From the NCBI RefSeq assembly GCF_017745095.1, contig NZ_JAGHZZ010000011.1, positions 112,380 to 176,379 of the forward strand: a stretch of DNA of 64,000 nt, written 5' to 3'. Position numbers and translations under genes: made by a program. This stretch comes from Sporocytophaga sp. Lineage in GTDB: Bacteria > Bacteroidota > Bacteroidia > Cytophagales > Cytophagaceae. Positions within the stretch are counted from its first letter, which is position 1. Every line of letters begins with the position of its first letter. Below the pieces are notes generated by a model. That model had not been told where the DNA came from. It made no database searches and worked only from the letters and a program-made list of their open reading frames with translations. Below, one piece after another: positions 34,222 to 43,396 of this stretch.

Positions 34222-34626
34222 CTACCTTTTTATAAATCGACCTGTTGTATTAACTATTTTGCCCTTGATACTTAAAAAGTAAAGACCAGGATGGATATTG
34301 GAAACAGGAATTTCGAACTGACTTGTACCGTTATTAAAACTTATATAAACCTCCTTGATTAGTACGCCTAAAGAATTGTAGATGAGGACTTGTGCTTCAT
34401 CCGAAACACTTGATTTCAATGATAATTGTAAGGTGCTTTCTACAGGATTTGGAGTTATAGTAAGTTTAAGTTGCTCCTGATCAATAAATTGGATATGAGT
34501 GTTTTGAGGAGAGAAAGGCGTGTCATAAGTTTCATTTCCGTCAATATGTTCTTCCGACAGGCAGAATCCATCTGTGTGTATCAGTAGGAAGAAGAAAAAA
34601 AATGTGACGTATTTTATGAACCTCAT
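34222..34626 (-). CDS. Very short T9SS type A sorting-domain protein
   Basis: A 134-residue protein with a signal peptide (cleavage near DGFC, residue 22), a linker of about 30 residues, and a C-terminal domain typical of type IX secretion cargo: TPNPVESTLQLSL, then VLIYNSLGVLIKEV, and IHPGLYFLSIKGK before a basic end (GRFIKR). The sorting domain takes up nearly the whole mature protein, so there is almost no passenger. It may be a decayed or minimal secreted protein. Confidence 0.8.
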   Translation of the reverse strand: MRFIKYVTFFFFFLLIHTDGFCLSEEHIDGNETYDTPFSPQNTHIQFIDQEQLKLTITPNPVESTLQLSLKSSVSDEAQVLIYNSLGVLIKEVYISFNNGTSQFEIPVSNIHPGLYFLSIKGKIVNTTGRFIKR

Positions 34627-34730
34627 TTGGCAAATTTAAGCTTTAGAAACGATTATTGAATCGTTTGTTTGCAAATTTTATAAATAGGCTTTAATTATTA
34701 AAATTATCTGGCAATAATCAAAAAAGATTT

Positions 34731-36032
34731 TCACCCTCTGCAAAGCGGCATAGTCATACAATGCGGACCTCCTCTTGCCCTTGATAATTCTGCGGATGGA
34801 AGGTTGATGATTGTATTTTGAATGTCTTCCTGACATATCTTTCCACTTCTAAGTTCCTGAAGTAATTCAGATGCTTTGACAATTTGATACCCAGCTTCCT
34901 GTAGTGCTTTGTTTGTTTTCAGGTTCCTGTCATATGTAAATGCGACACCTTCACGTACAGCAAACAAGTTGCAACCATCCGTCCACTGTTCTCTTTCCTC
35001 AAATGGAGCCTTGCCTTCCCCGCAAAGAATAAACTGCCATTCGGGGTAAATATCTTTTAAAATAGAACTTAGACTCTTTGCAACTACAGGCTTTTGACTA
35101 TTGGCAGAATAATGCTGGATTTTCATTTTACCTTCCTGCATAATCAAAGGAGCAAAAACCACACTCTGATTTCTTTTTGACATGGTAAAAACAGTATCCA
35201 AATGCATGCAAAACCTCAATGGAGGAAGGTTTACAACAGTTATTTCACTGACTATTTTATGTGCGAAAATTTTCCTGATTATTCTCTCAACGGCCATTTC
35301 AGAGGTTCTTTCACTTGTACCTATCAATAAATGATTTTCATTTACCATCATTACATCTCCTCCTTCCACAGAGAATACTCCCAGGTGGCCATTATTATTA
35401 TCAACCAGCTCCTCTACATTGTCTGAGATTCCGAATAGCTTGTTGCTTTTATTTACCGCGGCAAACAATGGATGGTAGTGAAATACAAAGTATGAAAGTA
35501 TAGACTCTCTTGAACGCGCTCTTTTAGAAGCCTGAGCTATCAGAAGGTGATTGTTGATGACTGTTCCCAGGTCTCTTGTAAAAATGAGATTAGGTAGTGG
35601 TAAGAAAATTGAAATTTCTTTTTTATTATGATATACACCTGATATCAGGGTATTAGCTAATACTTCTGGTTCTGCATTGATGAGGAATTGCTTTACCCTT
35701 TCGTCGCAGTGCTCAAGCCTGCAAACTACTGCAACTAATTCTTTCTTGATTGCCTCTTGTCTCAGGATGTCCCTAAGAAGGTTTGAAAAGTCGTGTACGT
35801 TTTTTTCACCTATAAAATGGCCAAGTAAACTTGTAAAGATCTGGTGCTCCTCAACCATTTTAGGAAGGTACACGATGTCTTCATATAATAGATCTACAGC
35901 CTTTGATGGTGTTACTTTTTCAATTCCTTCATCCGGCTTGTGGATCAGAACAGACTTAAGTGGTCCGATGTCAGAAGCGACACGAATTGTGGTATTGTCT
36001 ATATCCTTAACTTGGCCCTGGTCAAATCGCAT
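34731..36032 (-). CDS. Arginine deiminase-family protein
   Basis: A 433-residue guanidino-group-modifying enzyme. Catalytic signatures are visible: FTRDLGTVI (Asp region), VEGGDVMMV, MHLDTVFTM (catalytic His) and the C-terminal RARGGPHCMTMPL with the nucleophilic cysteine. These match arginine deiminase (arginine to citrulline plus ammonia). The N-terminal 130 residues contain the helical insertion typical of ArcA. It is 28 bases downstream of another enzyme of the same superfamily. No carbamate kinase or ornithine transcarbamylase gene is near, so an ATP-yielding ADI pathway is not evident. Confidence 0.85.
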   Translation of the reverse strand: MRFDQGQVKDIDNTTIRVASDIGPLKSVLIHKPDEGIEKVTPSKAVDLLYEDIVYLPKMVEEHQIFTSLLGHFIGEKNVHDFSNLLRDILRQEAIKKELVAVVCRLEHCDERVKQFLINAEPEVLANTLISGVYHNKKEISIFLPLPNLIFTRDLGTVINNHLLIAQASKRARSRESILSYFVFHYHPLFAAVNKSNKLFGISDNVEELVDNNNGHLGVFSVEGGDVMMVNENHLLIGTSERTSEMAVERIIRKIFAHKIVSEITVVNLPPLRFCMHLDTVFTMSKRNQSVVFAPLIMQEGKMKIQHYSANSQKPVVAKSLSSILKDIYPEWQFILCGEGKAPFEEREQWTDGCNLFAVREGVAFTYDRNLKTNKALQEAGYQIVKASELLQELRSGKICQEDIQNTIINLPSAELSRARGGPHCMTMPLCRG

Positions 36033-36060
36033 AATACATGGTTTAGATGAGAAGATGAGG

Positions 36061-36987
36061 CTAATAAACCATCATCTTCATACAAAATACGCTTCCACCG
36101 GATTTAATAAATTCCGAAGTGTCCACTTCAATTACTTCAAATCCTTTTTTTACCAGATGGTGGAAAGTAATGATACCTCCTTTTTGCATAAGTGCCACTT
36201 TCTTACCTGTTACCTGATCATTAATAATATGAGCATTTAGGGAAAAATTTTGTGCGGCTTCATGTACAGGAATGGCAATTACCTCGCGGAACATTTTTTT
36301 AATTGTTTTCAGACCCTCGGTTGTAAAGGCTTCTGCACAAATCAGTACAGTTTCCTCATCCAATGGTAGAAAGCATGTATCAAGATGGTAGAAGTTTTCA
36401 TTAACAAGCTCAAGGGCTATGATAGGCACATTCAATAAATGTGCTATTTCCTCATATGCGTTTTTTTCTGAACGGAATCCATAACCTCCATAAAGGAGCA
36501 TTTTACCATAATGAGGAATGAGGTCGCCCATTCCTTCAAAAAGGGTGGTTTTTACCAGTTTATTTATTTTATATCCTTCATCCCTGAAGAATTCTTCAAA
36601 ATAAGGGACTTCTTTCTGTCTGGAGCAGTGTCTCATTTTGCTGAGAATCACTTCTTTTTTCCCTGATTCATCTCTCCATGGAAATGTCTGGTTGGCGGCA
36701 AATACCATATCTTCACAACCAGGAACACCAGAAATTATATTTACAGAATCAAGAATACCAAGCTCTGCAAGTCGAACATATTCATTGCGGACGCTCTCCC
36801 ACTGGCTTATCGCTAATTCCTTGTCCATGTTACCAAGGCCTTTTTCCATGTGTGGATTTTTGATATCTATGATATCAAAATATTCCGGACTAGCCATTAG
36901 TACTTTTCTTGGCTCAACCCTCGGGGGGATTTCATCAAGAGAAAAGTGTAAATTGTGATCGTAAACTTTTTTTTGAGTGTAAATCAT
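36061..36987 (-). CDS. DDAH/amidinotransferase-like hydrolase
   Basis: A 308-residue member of the arginine deiminase-related superfamily, of the dimethylargininase type. Seen: MASPEYFDI near the start, FAANQTF, FEGMGDLIPH, the histidine site ENFYHLDTCFLPLD, and the catalytic cysteine near the C-terminus in SGGSVFCMKM. It may hydrolyse a methylated arginine or citrulline-type substrate, or act as a CtlX-like enzyme; the sequence does not decide. It is the first gene of a two-gene operon with the arginine deiminase-like gene. Confidence 0.8.
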   Translation of the reverse strand: MIYTQKKVYDHNLHFSLDEIPPRVEPRKVLMASPEYFDIIDIKNPHMEKGLGNMDKELAISQWESVRNEYVRLAELGILDSVNIISGVPGCEDMVFAANQTFPWRDESGKKEVILSKMRHCSRQKEVPYFEEFFRDEGYKINKLVKTTLFEGMGDLIPHYGKMLLYGGYGFRSEKNAYEEIAHLLNVPIIALELVNENFYHLDTCFLPLDEETVLICAEAFTTEGLKTIKKMFREVIAIPVHEAAQNFSLNAHIINDQVTGKKVALMQKGGIITFHHLVKKGFEVIEVDTSEFIKSGGSVFCMKMMVY

Positions 36988-37106
36988 AACTATGCTCCTC
37001 CTTTGATTTAAAACGTATTTTAAAAGTGTTGAGTTTTAGATCTGTTCGATTTAAATCCTGAACAGTTTCCCTACACAAAAGTTTTACCTTTACACTAACA
37101 ACGAAA

Positions 37107-37385
37107 ATGATCAGATCTATTGTGAATCAGAGTTATCGGATAGTACTATTTTTTATTTTGTTTTCCTGCAATGGAACGACAAAAGATGCATCTGAGAAAA
37201 AGGGCACAAAAGAACCTTTCCGGCTTGGAACTGAAGCATGTATTGATTCCACAAAAATAAATCCGGAAACAGTTTGTATAGAAATTTACGATCCCGTTTG
37301 TGGGTGCAACGGCAAAAATTATCCTAATACCTGCTATGCGGAAAAGGCAGGTGTTACAAAATTTGTTAAGGGGGAATGCAGATAA
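37107..37385 (+). CDS. Kazal-type protease-inhibitor lipoprotein
   Basis: A 92-residue protein with a lipoprotein signal (lipobox FSC near residue 21) and a C-terminal Kazal-like domain with six cysteines in the pattern CIDS, VCIE, PVCGCNGKNYPNTCYAEKAGV and GEC. Kazal domains inhibit serine proteases; bacterial lipoprotein versions may protect the surface. The PVCGCNGKxYxNxC core is well conserved. It stands alone between divergent neighbours and is closed by a terminator. Confidence 0.8.
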   Translation: MIRSIVNQSYRIVLFFILFSCNGTTKDASEKKGTKEPFRLGTEACIDSTKINPETVCIEIYDPVCGCNGKNYPNTCYAEKAGVTKFVKGECR

Positions 37386-37390
37386 AAAGA

Positions 37391-37432
37391 TGACCTGAAA
37401 TCTATCAGGTCAAACGTCTATTTTTTTTTTGG
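37391..37432. terminator. Bidirectional terminator
   Basis: A perfect 8-bp stem, TGACCTGA (37391-37398) with TCAGGTCA (37405-37412), sits between two converging genes. Rightwards it is followed by a run of ten or more T; leftwards by TCTTTTTATC. The same T-run encodes the final lysines of the convergent gene. Confidence 0.75.
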
Positions 37433-38026
37433 CTCATTTTGAATGGCTAGAACAATATCTCTTTTCTTAAGATATACGCTCCAAATGCCCTGAAATTCAT
37501 TTGTTAAATTCCCTTTTGTTTGGTTTGACAAGGCGATACATTCTTTTGAAGCCAATATTGGAGACATATAAACAAAGAGCGTATCATTTACCGCCTGTAG
37601 GTTGGGCTTCATCTCTAATTTATTTTCGCTATTGTATTTATAAGCATCTAAAAGCTGGGTTTCAATTTCGGATAAAAGGATTTTGCTTTTGAAACTGGTG
37701 TCTATCTTGTTGATTTTGAAGACATCAATTGCTTTTGCTAGGGAGTCGAGGTTATTAATTGAGGCATAGCTGCAGACCAGGATAGCTTCTTTATTTTTTT
37801 GGGCTTTTGTAAGTGCATCAAATTGTTTTTTGGAAGACTCATTGATCTTCTGGATGGCATTTTCACCAGTTTTATTTGCTCTGTCAAAAATTTCTGATTC
37901 AGTTACTCTCACAATTTTTCGATTTTGAAGCTCTGCTGAAATTCCTTTCGTATCAATGGAATTCTCGTTGCAGGCGGAGAATATTACTATAAATAGAGCC
38001 GAAATGGCAAATAAATTGAATTTCAT
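37418..38026 (-). CDS. Putative lipoprotein
   Basis: About 202 residues from the ATG at 38026, giving MKFNLFAISALFIVIFSAC with a good lipobox; a GTG at 38065 in frame would place 13 charged residues before the signal and is unlikely. The mature part is helical with no known domain. A similar periplasmic lipoprotein type (residues repeatedly reading KxKxILLSEIETQLLDAYKYN) is not one I can name. It is divergent from prfA. Confidence 0.65.
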   Translation of the reverse strand: MKFNLFAISALFIVIFSACNENSIDTKGISAELQNRKIVRVTESEIFDRANKTGENAIQKINESSKKQFDALTKAQKNKEAILVCSYASINNLDSLAKAIDVFKINKIDTSFKSKILLSEIETQLLDAYKYNSENKLEMKPNLQAVNDTLFVYMSPILASKECIALSNQTKGNLTNEFQGIWSVYLKKRDIVLAIQNEPKKK

Positions 38027-38085
38027 GGGACAAAACGCTTTCTTTTTGTGTTTGAATACAGTCACTTTCTATTCTTAGATTTTAT

Positions 38086-38093
38086 TATCTTTG
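38086..38093 (+). promoter_or_regulatory. Possible prfA -7 element
   Basis: TATCTTTG, a perfect TAnnTTTG box, ends 23 bases before the prfA ATG, so transcription would begin about 15 bases before the start codon. The nearest upstream TTTG (38051-38054) is too far away. Confidence 0.4.
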
Positions 38094-38116
38094 CAAACGC
38101 AAATTTCTAAAAAAAC

Positions 38117-39187
38117 ATGATTGATAAGCTCGAGGCCATTAAAAAAAGATTTGAGGAGGTTTCTGAATTAATAATTCAGCCTGAGGCAATGGCAGATATG
38201 AAAAAATATTCCGCACTGGGAAAAGAATATAAAGAACTGGAGAAAATAGTGCAGGTCTATAAAAAGTACAAAGGAATTCTGGATAATATCGACAGCGCCA
38301 AAAAAGTATTGGAAACAGAGAAAGATCCTGATTTCAGAGAAATGGCAAAGACTGAGCTGGATGAATTGGTTCCTGAAAAGGATAGAATGGAAGAGGTTGT
38401 GAAAGAGATGCTTATTCCTAAAGATCCTAATGATAGCAAAAACGTTATTCTTGAAATCCGTGCTGGTACAGGTGGTGACGAAGCGGCTATTTTTGCTGGA
38501 GATTTGCACAGAATGTACCAGCGTCTGGCTGAGATTATGGGCTGGAAACTCGAACTTCTGGATTATACAGAAGGAACTTCAGGTGGTTACAAAGAGATCA
38601 TCTGTACCGTTTCCGGAGAAGACGTTTATGGAAAGCTAAAGTTTGAATCAGGAGTTCACAGGGTACAAAGAGTGCCAGCTACAGAAACTCAAGGCCGTGT
38701 CCATACTTCGGCTGCAACAGTAGTCGCATTACCGGAAGTAGAGGATGTGGAAGTTGATATAAACATGAATGATATCAGAAAGGATACTTTCTGCTCTTCT
38801 GGGCCTGGTGGTCAGTCTGTAAACACAACTTACTCAGCTATTCGTCTTACACACATTCCTACGGGAGTGGTGGTTCAGTGTCAGGATGAAAAATCTCAGA
38901 TCAAGAACTTCGATAAGGCTTTGAAAGTATTGCGTTCAAGATTATACGAAATTGAACTTCAGAAGCAAAATGATGAAATCGGTGCTCAGAGAAAATCATT
39001 GGTAGGAAGTGGTGACAGATCCGATAAAATCAGAACATATAATTACCCTCAAGGTCGTGTTACTGACCACAGAATAGGTTATACTGTTTATAACCTTCCG
39101 GTCGTTATGGATGGTCATATTGAAGATTTTATAGAGCAACTTCGTATAGCTGAGAATGCTGAGAGATTGAAAGAAGGAGCTAAATAA
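38117..39187 (+). CDS. prfA: Peptide chain release factor 1
   Basis: A 356-residue class I release factor recognising UAA and UAG stop codons. The peptidyl-hydrolysis motif is present as SSGPGGQSVNTTYSAIRLTH, near residue 230. The stop-codon-reading segment reads RVPATETQGRVHTSAATV, with the P-A-T tripeptide typical of RF1. Length and termini fit the family. Confidence 0.96.
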   Translation: MIDKLEAIKKRFEEVSELIIQPEAMADMKKYSALGKEYKELEKIVQVYKKYKGILDNIDSAKKVLETEKDPDFREMAKTELDELVPEKDRMEEVVKEMLIPKDPNDSKNVILEIRAGTGGDEAAIFAGDLHRMYQRLAEIMGWKLELLDYTEGTSGGYKEIICTVSGEDVYGKLKFESGVHRVQRVPATETQGRVHTSAATVVALPEVEDVEVDINMNDIRKDTFCSSGPGGQSVNTTYSAIRLTHIPTGVVVQCQDEKSQIKNFDKALKVLRSRLYEIELQKQNDEIGAQRKSLVGSGDRSDKIRTYNYPQGRVTDHRIGYTVYNLPVVMDGHIEDFIEQLRIAENAERLKEGAK

Positions 39188-39211
39188 TTTTTAGAAATAA
39201 AAATGAAATAT

Positions 39212-39260
39212 TAACGTTGGATTTTGGATATGACTTTTCAAAATTCAACGTTATTTTTTT
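39212..39260 (+). terminator. prfA terminator
   Basis: A long stem starting TAACGTTG at 39212 pairs with sequence ending CAACGTTA at 39252, about 16 bp with one wobble and a loop of about 10 bases, then a run of seven T. It lies 24 bases after the prfA stop. Confidence 0.8.
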
Positions 39261-39278
39261 AGGTTTACCCAAGTCAGA

Positions 39279-40589
39279 ATGAAGAATATCGGTATCTTTT
39301 TTTGGTGCATTTTAAGTTTCCTCGTATGCTGTAAAAAAGCAGATGAAAAGCTGACTTCAGACTCTTCTGTAAAACTATCTTTTTCAAGAGACACTATTTT
39401 TTTTGATACCCTCTTTACTTCTGTTCCAAATATTACAAAAAGACTGCTGGTATATAACCATAATAAAAATGCTGTGAAGGTGAGTCATATATCACTGGAA
39501 GGACTTGCAAATTCACCCTATTCATTAATCATAAATGGTAAAAAATCATTTTCTGATTCAGATGTTGAGATCCGGGGAAAAGACAGTATTTATATTCTCA
39601 TATCTGTATTGTTGAAATCAACTGATACCGCGAATGCATATGTAGTCTCGGATAAAATTCTTTTTAATACCAATGGTAACGTTCAGTCCGTAGCACTGGA
39701 ATGCTTTGCACAGAATGCAAACTTCTTTGTGAATGCTCGAACAGCTTGTGATACTACCTGGACTGCCGGAAAGTCTTTTGTAATTTATAATAACGTAACC
39801 ATTCCTGAAGGTTGCAAGCTCACAATTGAAAAAGGAACAAAAGTGCTGTTTCACAATGATGCCTCAATGAAAGTTGAGGGAACATTGATTGTCAATGGGG
39901 AGAAAGGAAAGGAAGTGTTTTTTGGTTCGGATAAAAGAGGAAAGATTTATGAAGATCAGCCTGGTCAATGGGCGGGTATACAGTTCGCTTCCAAAAGTTC
40001 AAACAACAGAATCAATTTTTCCATAATAGAAAATGCAGATACAGGTATTAGCCAGGAGGAAGTGAAGGATAATGATACCATTCCTGAATTAGTATTTTCA
40101 AATTCCATATTGAGAAATATGAAAAATGAAGGGTTGTTGCTGGGGGCAGATACTTATTTATGGAATACCTTGGCTTATAATATTCTGGGTAATGGTATGC
40201 TTTCAAAAGGAGGTGGAACGGTATATGTCAGACATTCAACCATGGCAGGTTATTCTTTTTCATTTTTCAGAGATTATCCTTTATTAGATTTTTCAAAATC
40301 AATTGGAAAAACAAGAATTGAAAACAGTATAATTTGGGGTGACAAAAGTTATGAAGTAGCTCCCGGAGGAGATTTTATTGTCAGCAATTCCATCGTAAAA
40401 AATTTTCAGCCTGTTCCCGGAAATGATCTTATATTAAAAGACCCTCAATTTAAAAGTCCATTTCGCGAAGATTTTCATCTGGATAGCCTTTCTCCAGCAA
40501 TTGATGCAGGCATCAATTTGGGGATATTAAAAGACCTTGATACTAAGAGCAGAGATGAAAAACCGGATTTCGGTGCCTATGAAAGGTGA
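39279..40589 (+). CDS. Lipoprotein with right-handed beta-helix features
   Basis: A 436-residue protein with a lipoprotein signal (CILSFLVCC). An N-terminal immunoglobulin-like domain (about 25-145, DTIFFDTLFTSVPNITKRLLVYN) is followed by a region with the short-strand periodicity of parallel beta-helices (VTIPEGCKLTIEKGTKVLF, then GTLIVNGEKGKEVFFGSD, and NSILRNMKNEGLLL). The end reads SPAIDAGINLG and KPDFGAYER, common closing motifs of secreted beta-helix proteins. It is probably a surface or periplasmic structural or binding protein. No enzyme motif seen. Confidence 0.75.
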   Translation: MKNIGIFFWCILSFLVCCKKADEKLTSDSSVKLSFSRDTIFFDTLFTSVPNITKRLLVYNHNKNAVKVSHISLEGLANSPYSLIINGKKSFSDSDVEIRGKDSIYILISVLLKSTDTANAYVVSDKILFNTNGNVQSVALECFAQNANFFVNARTACDTTWTAGKSFVIYNNVTIPEGCKLTIEKGTKVLFHNDASMKVEGTLIVNGEKGKEVFFGSDKRGKIYEDQPGQWAGIQFASKSSNNRINFSIIENADTGISQEEVKDNDTIPELVFSNSILRNMKNEGLLLGADTYLWNTLAYNILGNGMLSKGGGTVYVRHSTMAGYSFSFFRDYPLLDFSKSIGKTRIENSIIWGDKSYEVAPGGDFIVSNSIVKNFQPVPGNDLILKDPQFKSPFREDFHLDSLSPAIDAGINLGILKDLDTKSRDEKPDFGAYER

Positions 40590-40691
40590 TTTTCTGCAAA
40601 AAGAAAGAGCTATAATTCCTTCAATAAGATTATTTAAGTGTCATAAAATCAGTAAAATTTAGCTTAAAAAGCATCTTGGATCCGGAAATTC

Positions 40692-40722
40692 TTTGTTCCT
40701 AACGCACTTTAAGTTAATTTTG
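40692..40722 (+). promoter_or_regulatory. Bacteroidota-type promoter of glyA
   Basis: TTTG at 40692-40695 and TAATTTTG at 40715-40722 match the -33 and -7 boxes of the Bacteroidota primary sigma factor, separated by 19 bases. The glyA ATG follows 31 bases later. Confidence 0.55.
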
Positions 40723-40753
40723 ATAATAATATTAAATAATCAAAAACTCTTTC

Positions 40754-42046
40754 ATGGAAACTACAATAATATCTGCCTTAAGGGATAATCAAATATTTGA
40801 TCTAATTGCCCGCGAAAAAAGAAGACAGGAGAGTGGTGTTGAACTTATTGCTTCTGAGAATTTTACCTCTCGTCAGGTAATGGAAGCTATGGGTAGCGTC
40901 TTAACAAACAAATATGCAGAAGGCTTGCCAGGTAAAAGATATTATGGCGGGTGCGAGATTGTAGACCTTTCAGAGCAATTGGCTATTGACAGACTAAAGA
41001 AATTATTTAAAGTTGAATGGGCTAACGTGCAGCCGCATTCTGGTGCACAGGCAAATATGGCCGTGTTCCTTGCGTGCCTTACTCCCGGAGACACAATACT
41101 TGGTTTTGACCTTTCTCACGGTGGTCACCTTTCTCACGGTTCGCCAGTAAATTTCTCAGGTAAATATTTCAAACCTGTATTCTATGGTGTTGAAAAAGAA
41201 ACAGGAATTATAAACCTTGATAAAGTTGAAGAAATAGCTTTAAGAGAAAAGCCGAAATTGATTGTTTGTGGTGCTTCAGCTTATTCAAGAGACTGGGATT
41301 ACAAACGTTTCAGAGAGATCGCAGATAAAGTAGGCGCAGTATTGCTTGCTGATATTGCTCACCCTGCTGGTCTTATAGCTAAAGGATTATTGAACGATCC
41401 TGTTCCACATTGTCATTTTGTTACCTCAACTACTCACAAAACTCTTAGAGGTCCAAGAGGTGGTATCATTATGATGGGTAAAGATTTTGAAAACCCAATG
41501 GGTCTTAAAACTCCTAAAGGAGAAATCAGAATGATGTCTAACGTTATGGACATGGCTGTTTTCCCAGGGGTACAAGGTGGTCCGCTTGAGCACGTGATTG
41601 CTGCAAAAGCAGTTTCTTTCTTCGAAGCACTATCTGATGATTATCTTGAGTATGCGAAGCAGGTGAAGAAAAATGCTCAGGTAATGGCTGATGCATTCAA
41701 GAAGAGAGGATATGAGATTATTTCAGGCGGTACTGACAATCACCTAATGCTTATAGACCTTAGATCTAAAGGTTTGACAGGTAAATTTGCAGAGAATACA
41801 CTTATCCAGGCAGATATTACAATAAACAAAAACATGGTTCCGTTTGATGACAAATCTCCATTTGTTACTTCCGGAATGAGAGTTGGTACAGCTGCTGTTA
41901 CCACCAGAGGTATGAAAGAAGCCGATATGGAAAAAATTGTTGATCTTATTGACACAGTATTGATGAGCAATGAAGATCAAAAAGTTATTCAGAAGGTGAA
42001 AAAAGACATCAACCACTGGATGGAAGATTTTCCTCTTTACGTCTAA
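40754..42046 (+). CDS. glyA: Serine hydroxymethyltransferase
   Basis: A 430-residue PLP enzyme interconverting serine and glycine with tetrahydrofolate, feeding one-carbon metabolism. The PLP-binding lysine lies in [14 protein letters not shown] (about residue 225-238), and the N-terminal [19 protein letters not shown] and [15 protein letters not shown] motifs are intact. The tatC gene begins 10 bases downstream, so the two are probably co-transcribed. Confidence 0.97.
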   Translation: METTIISALRDNQIFDLIAREKRRQESGVELIASENFTSRQVMEAMGSVLTNKYAEGLPGKRYYGGCEIVDLSEQLAIDRLKKLFKVEWANVQPHSGAQANMAVFLACLTPGDTILGFDLSHGGHLSHGSPVNFSGKYFKPVFYGVEKETGIINLDKVEEIALREKPKLIVCGASAYSRDWDYKRFREIADKVGAVLLADIAHPAGLIAKGLLNDPVPHCHFVTSTTHKTLRGPRGGIIMMGKDFENPMGLKTPKGEIRMMSNVMDMAVFPGVQGGPLEHVIAAKAVSFFEALSDDYLEYAKQVKKNAQVMADAFKKRGYEIISGGTDNHLMLIDLRSKGLTGKFAENTLIQADITINKNMVPFDDKSPFVTSGMRVGTAAVTTRGMKEADMEKIVDLIDTVLMSNEDQKVIQKVKKDINHWMEDFPLYV

Positions 42047-42056
42047 AAACTAATTT

Positions 42057-42875
42057 GTGGCAAAAGCTCAAAATAAAGAGATGTCATTTCTCGATCACCT
42101 TGAGGAGTTGAGGTGGCATCTCATTAGATCACTAATATCGATCGTTGTATTTTCTTTGGTCGCGTTCCTTGCAAAGGATTTCATCTTTCAGACCGTTATC
42201 CTGGGGCCTGCCAAAACAGATTTCTGGACCTACAGAATGTTATGCAAACTTGGTCCGGATTTGTGTATTGAAAAGATGAACTTCTCTCTCCAAAACAGGA
42301 CACTGGGAGGTCAGTTTACAATGCACATTAATGCAGCGTTTGTAATTGGGCTTATTCTCGCTTTCCCTTATACATTCTGGGAGATCTGGAGCTTTATAAA
42401 GCCAGGATTGTATATAAAAGAGCAGAGCGCTGCGAGTGGCCTTTTGTTCTACGTAACTGTATTGTTTATTTCAGGGGTGCTTTTTGGTTACTATATCGTT
42501 TCACCGATGTCTATTAACTTTCTTGCAAATTATTCCCTTGATCCAAGCATTGAAAACAACTTTGACCTTGCATCATATATTTCTACCTTGACCATGATGG
42601 TTCTGGGTAGCGGTCTGATGTTCCAATTGCCGGTAGCTGTATTTATTCTTTCCAAATTGGGTGTCATGACCCCCGATTTTATGAGAACTTACAGAAGACA
42701 TGCAATAGTTGTTATCTTAACAGTTGCAGCGATCATTACTCCTCCTGATGTTCTAAGTCAGATAATAATTTCTCTACCTCTTTTTGTACTGTATGAAATA
42801 AGTATCTTTATCTCTGCAAGTGTAAACAAGAAGAGAAGGAAGAAAGAAGAAATGCAAGAGTTAACATACTCTTAA
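42057..42875 (+). CDS. tatC: Twin-arginine translocase subunit TatC
   Basis: A 272-residue inner-membrane protein with six hydrophobic segments, the receptor for folded twin-arginine substrates. Family marks: MSFLDHLEELRWHLIRS at the N-terminus and the FAFPYTFWEIWSFIKPGL-like segment near 105-122. The start appears to be GTG at 42057; an ATG at 42081 (before SFLDHLEEL) is the alternative. TatA/TatB are not nearby. It is followed by a strong terminator. Confidence 0.94.
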   Translation: MAKAQNKEMSFLDHLEELRWHLIRSLISIVVFSLVAFLAKDFIFQTVILGPAKTDFWTYRMLCKLGPDLCIEKMNFSLQNRTLGGQFTMHINAAFVIGLILAFPYTFWEIWSFIKPGLYIKEQSAASGLLFYVTVLFISGVLFGYYIVSPMSINFLANYSLDPSIENNFDLASYISTLTMMVLGSGLMFQLPVAVFILSKLGVMTPDFMRTYRRHAIVVILTVAAIITPPDVLSQIIISLPLFVLYEISIFISASVNKKRRKKEEMQELTYS

Positions 42876-42883
42876 GAAATATT

Positions 42884-42922
42884 AAGTCCTGCTTTCTAAC
42901 AAAGCAGGACTTTCATTTTTAT
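42884..42922 (+). terminator. tatC terminator
   Basis: A perfect 12-bp stem (42884-42895 AAGTCCTGCTTT with 42901-42912 AAAGCAGGACTT) around a 5-base loop, followed by TCATTTTTATC, 9 bases after the tatC stop. Confidence 0.85.
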
Positions 42923-42955
42923 CAAAGTTTAGTTAATTAAAATATAAATACTTAA

Positions 42956-43396
42956 ATGAGTAAAAAAATAGCGCTAGGTGGAGATCATGCCGGATTCGCT
43001 TATAAAAAGGAAATAATAGCGGACCTTCAAAGCAAAGGTTATGAGGTAAAAGACTTTGGACCATTCAGTGAAGCGTCTGTAGACTATCCGGATTTTGTGC
43101 ATCCATTATCTCAGGCGGTGGAAAGTAAAGAGTTTGATTTTGGAATTCTGATTTGCGGTAGCGGAAATGGAGTGGCAATCACAGCAAATAAATATAAAGA
43201 TATCAGAGCTTCGCTTTGCTGGACTAATGATCTTGCTGCATTGGCAAGACAGCATAATGATGCAAACGTTTTATGCCTTCCTGCAAGATTTATTGAGCTT
43301 GGAGATGCAAAGAAATTTGTTCAGACTTTCATTGACACACCTTTTGAAGGTGGAAGACATCAAAACAGAGTTGATAAAATTAATAAATGCTATTAA
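42956..43396 (+). CDS. rpiB: Ribose 5-phosphate isomerase B
   Basis: A 146-residue RpiB/LacA-fold enzyme interconverting ribose 5-phosphate and ribulose 5-phosphate. Motifs: GGDHAGFAYK with D10-H11, DFGPFSEASVDYPDF, the catalytic cysteine segment ICGSGNGVAITANKY, and ARQHNDANVLCLPARF. Length is normal. Its end overlaps the end of the convergent membrane-protein gene by 17 bases. Confidence 0.95.
   Translation: MSKKIALGGDHAGFAYKKEIIADLQSKGYEVKDFGPFSEASVDYPDFVHPLSQAVESKEFDFGILICGSGNGVAITANKYKDIRASLCWTNDLAALARQHNDANVLCLPARFIELGDAKKFVQTFIDTPFEGGRHQNRVDKINKCY

Noticed and set aside
35677..36240. 187-codon plus-strand ORF across the arginine deiminase-like genes
   Set aside because: It runs antisense to two well-supported enzymes and crosses their intergenic gap without any protein family feature.
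38168..38509. 113-codon minus-strand ORF inside prfA
   Set aside because: Antisense shadow of a universally conserved gene.
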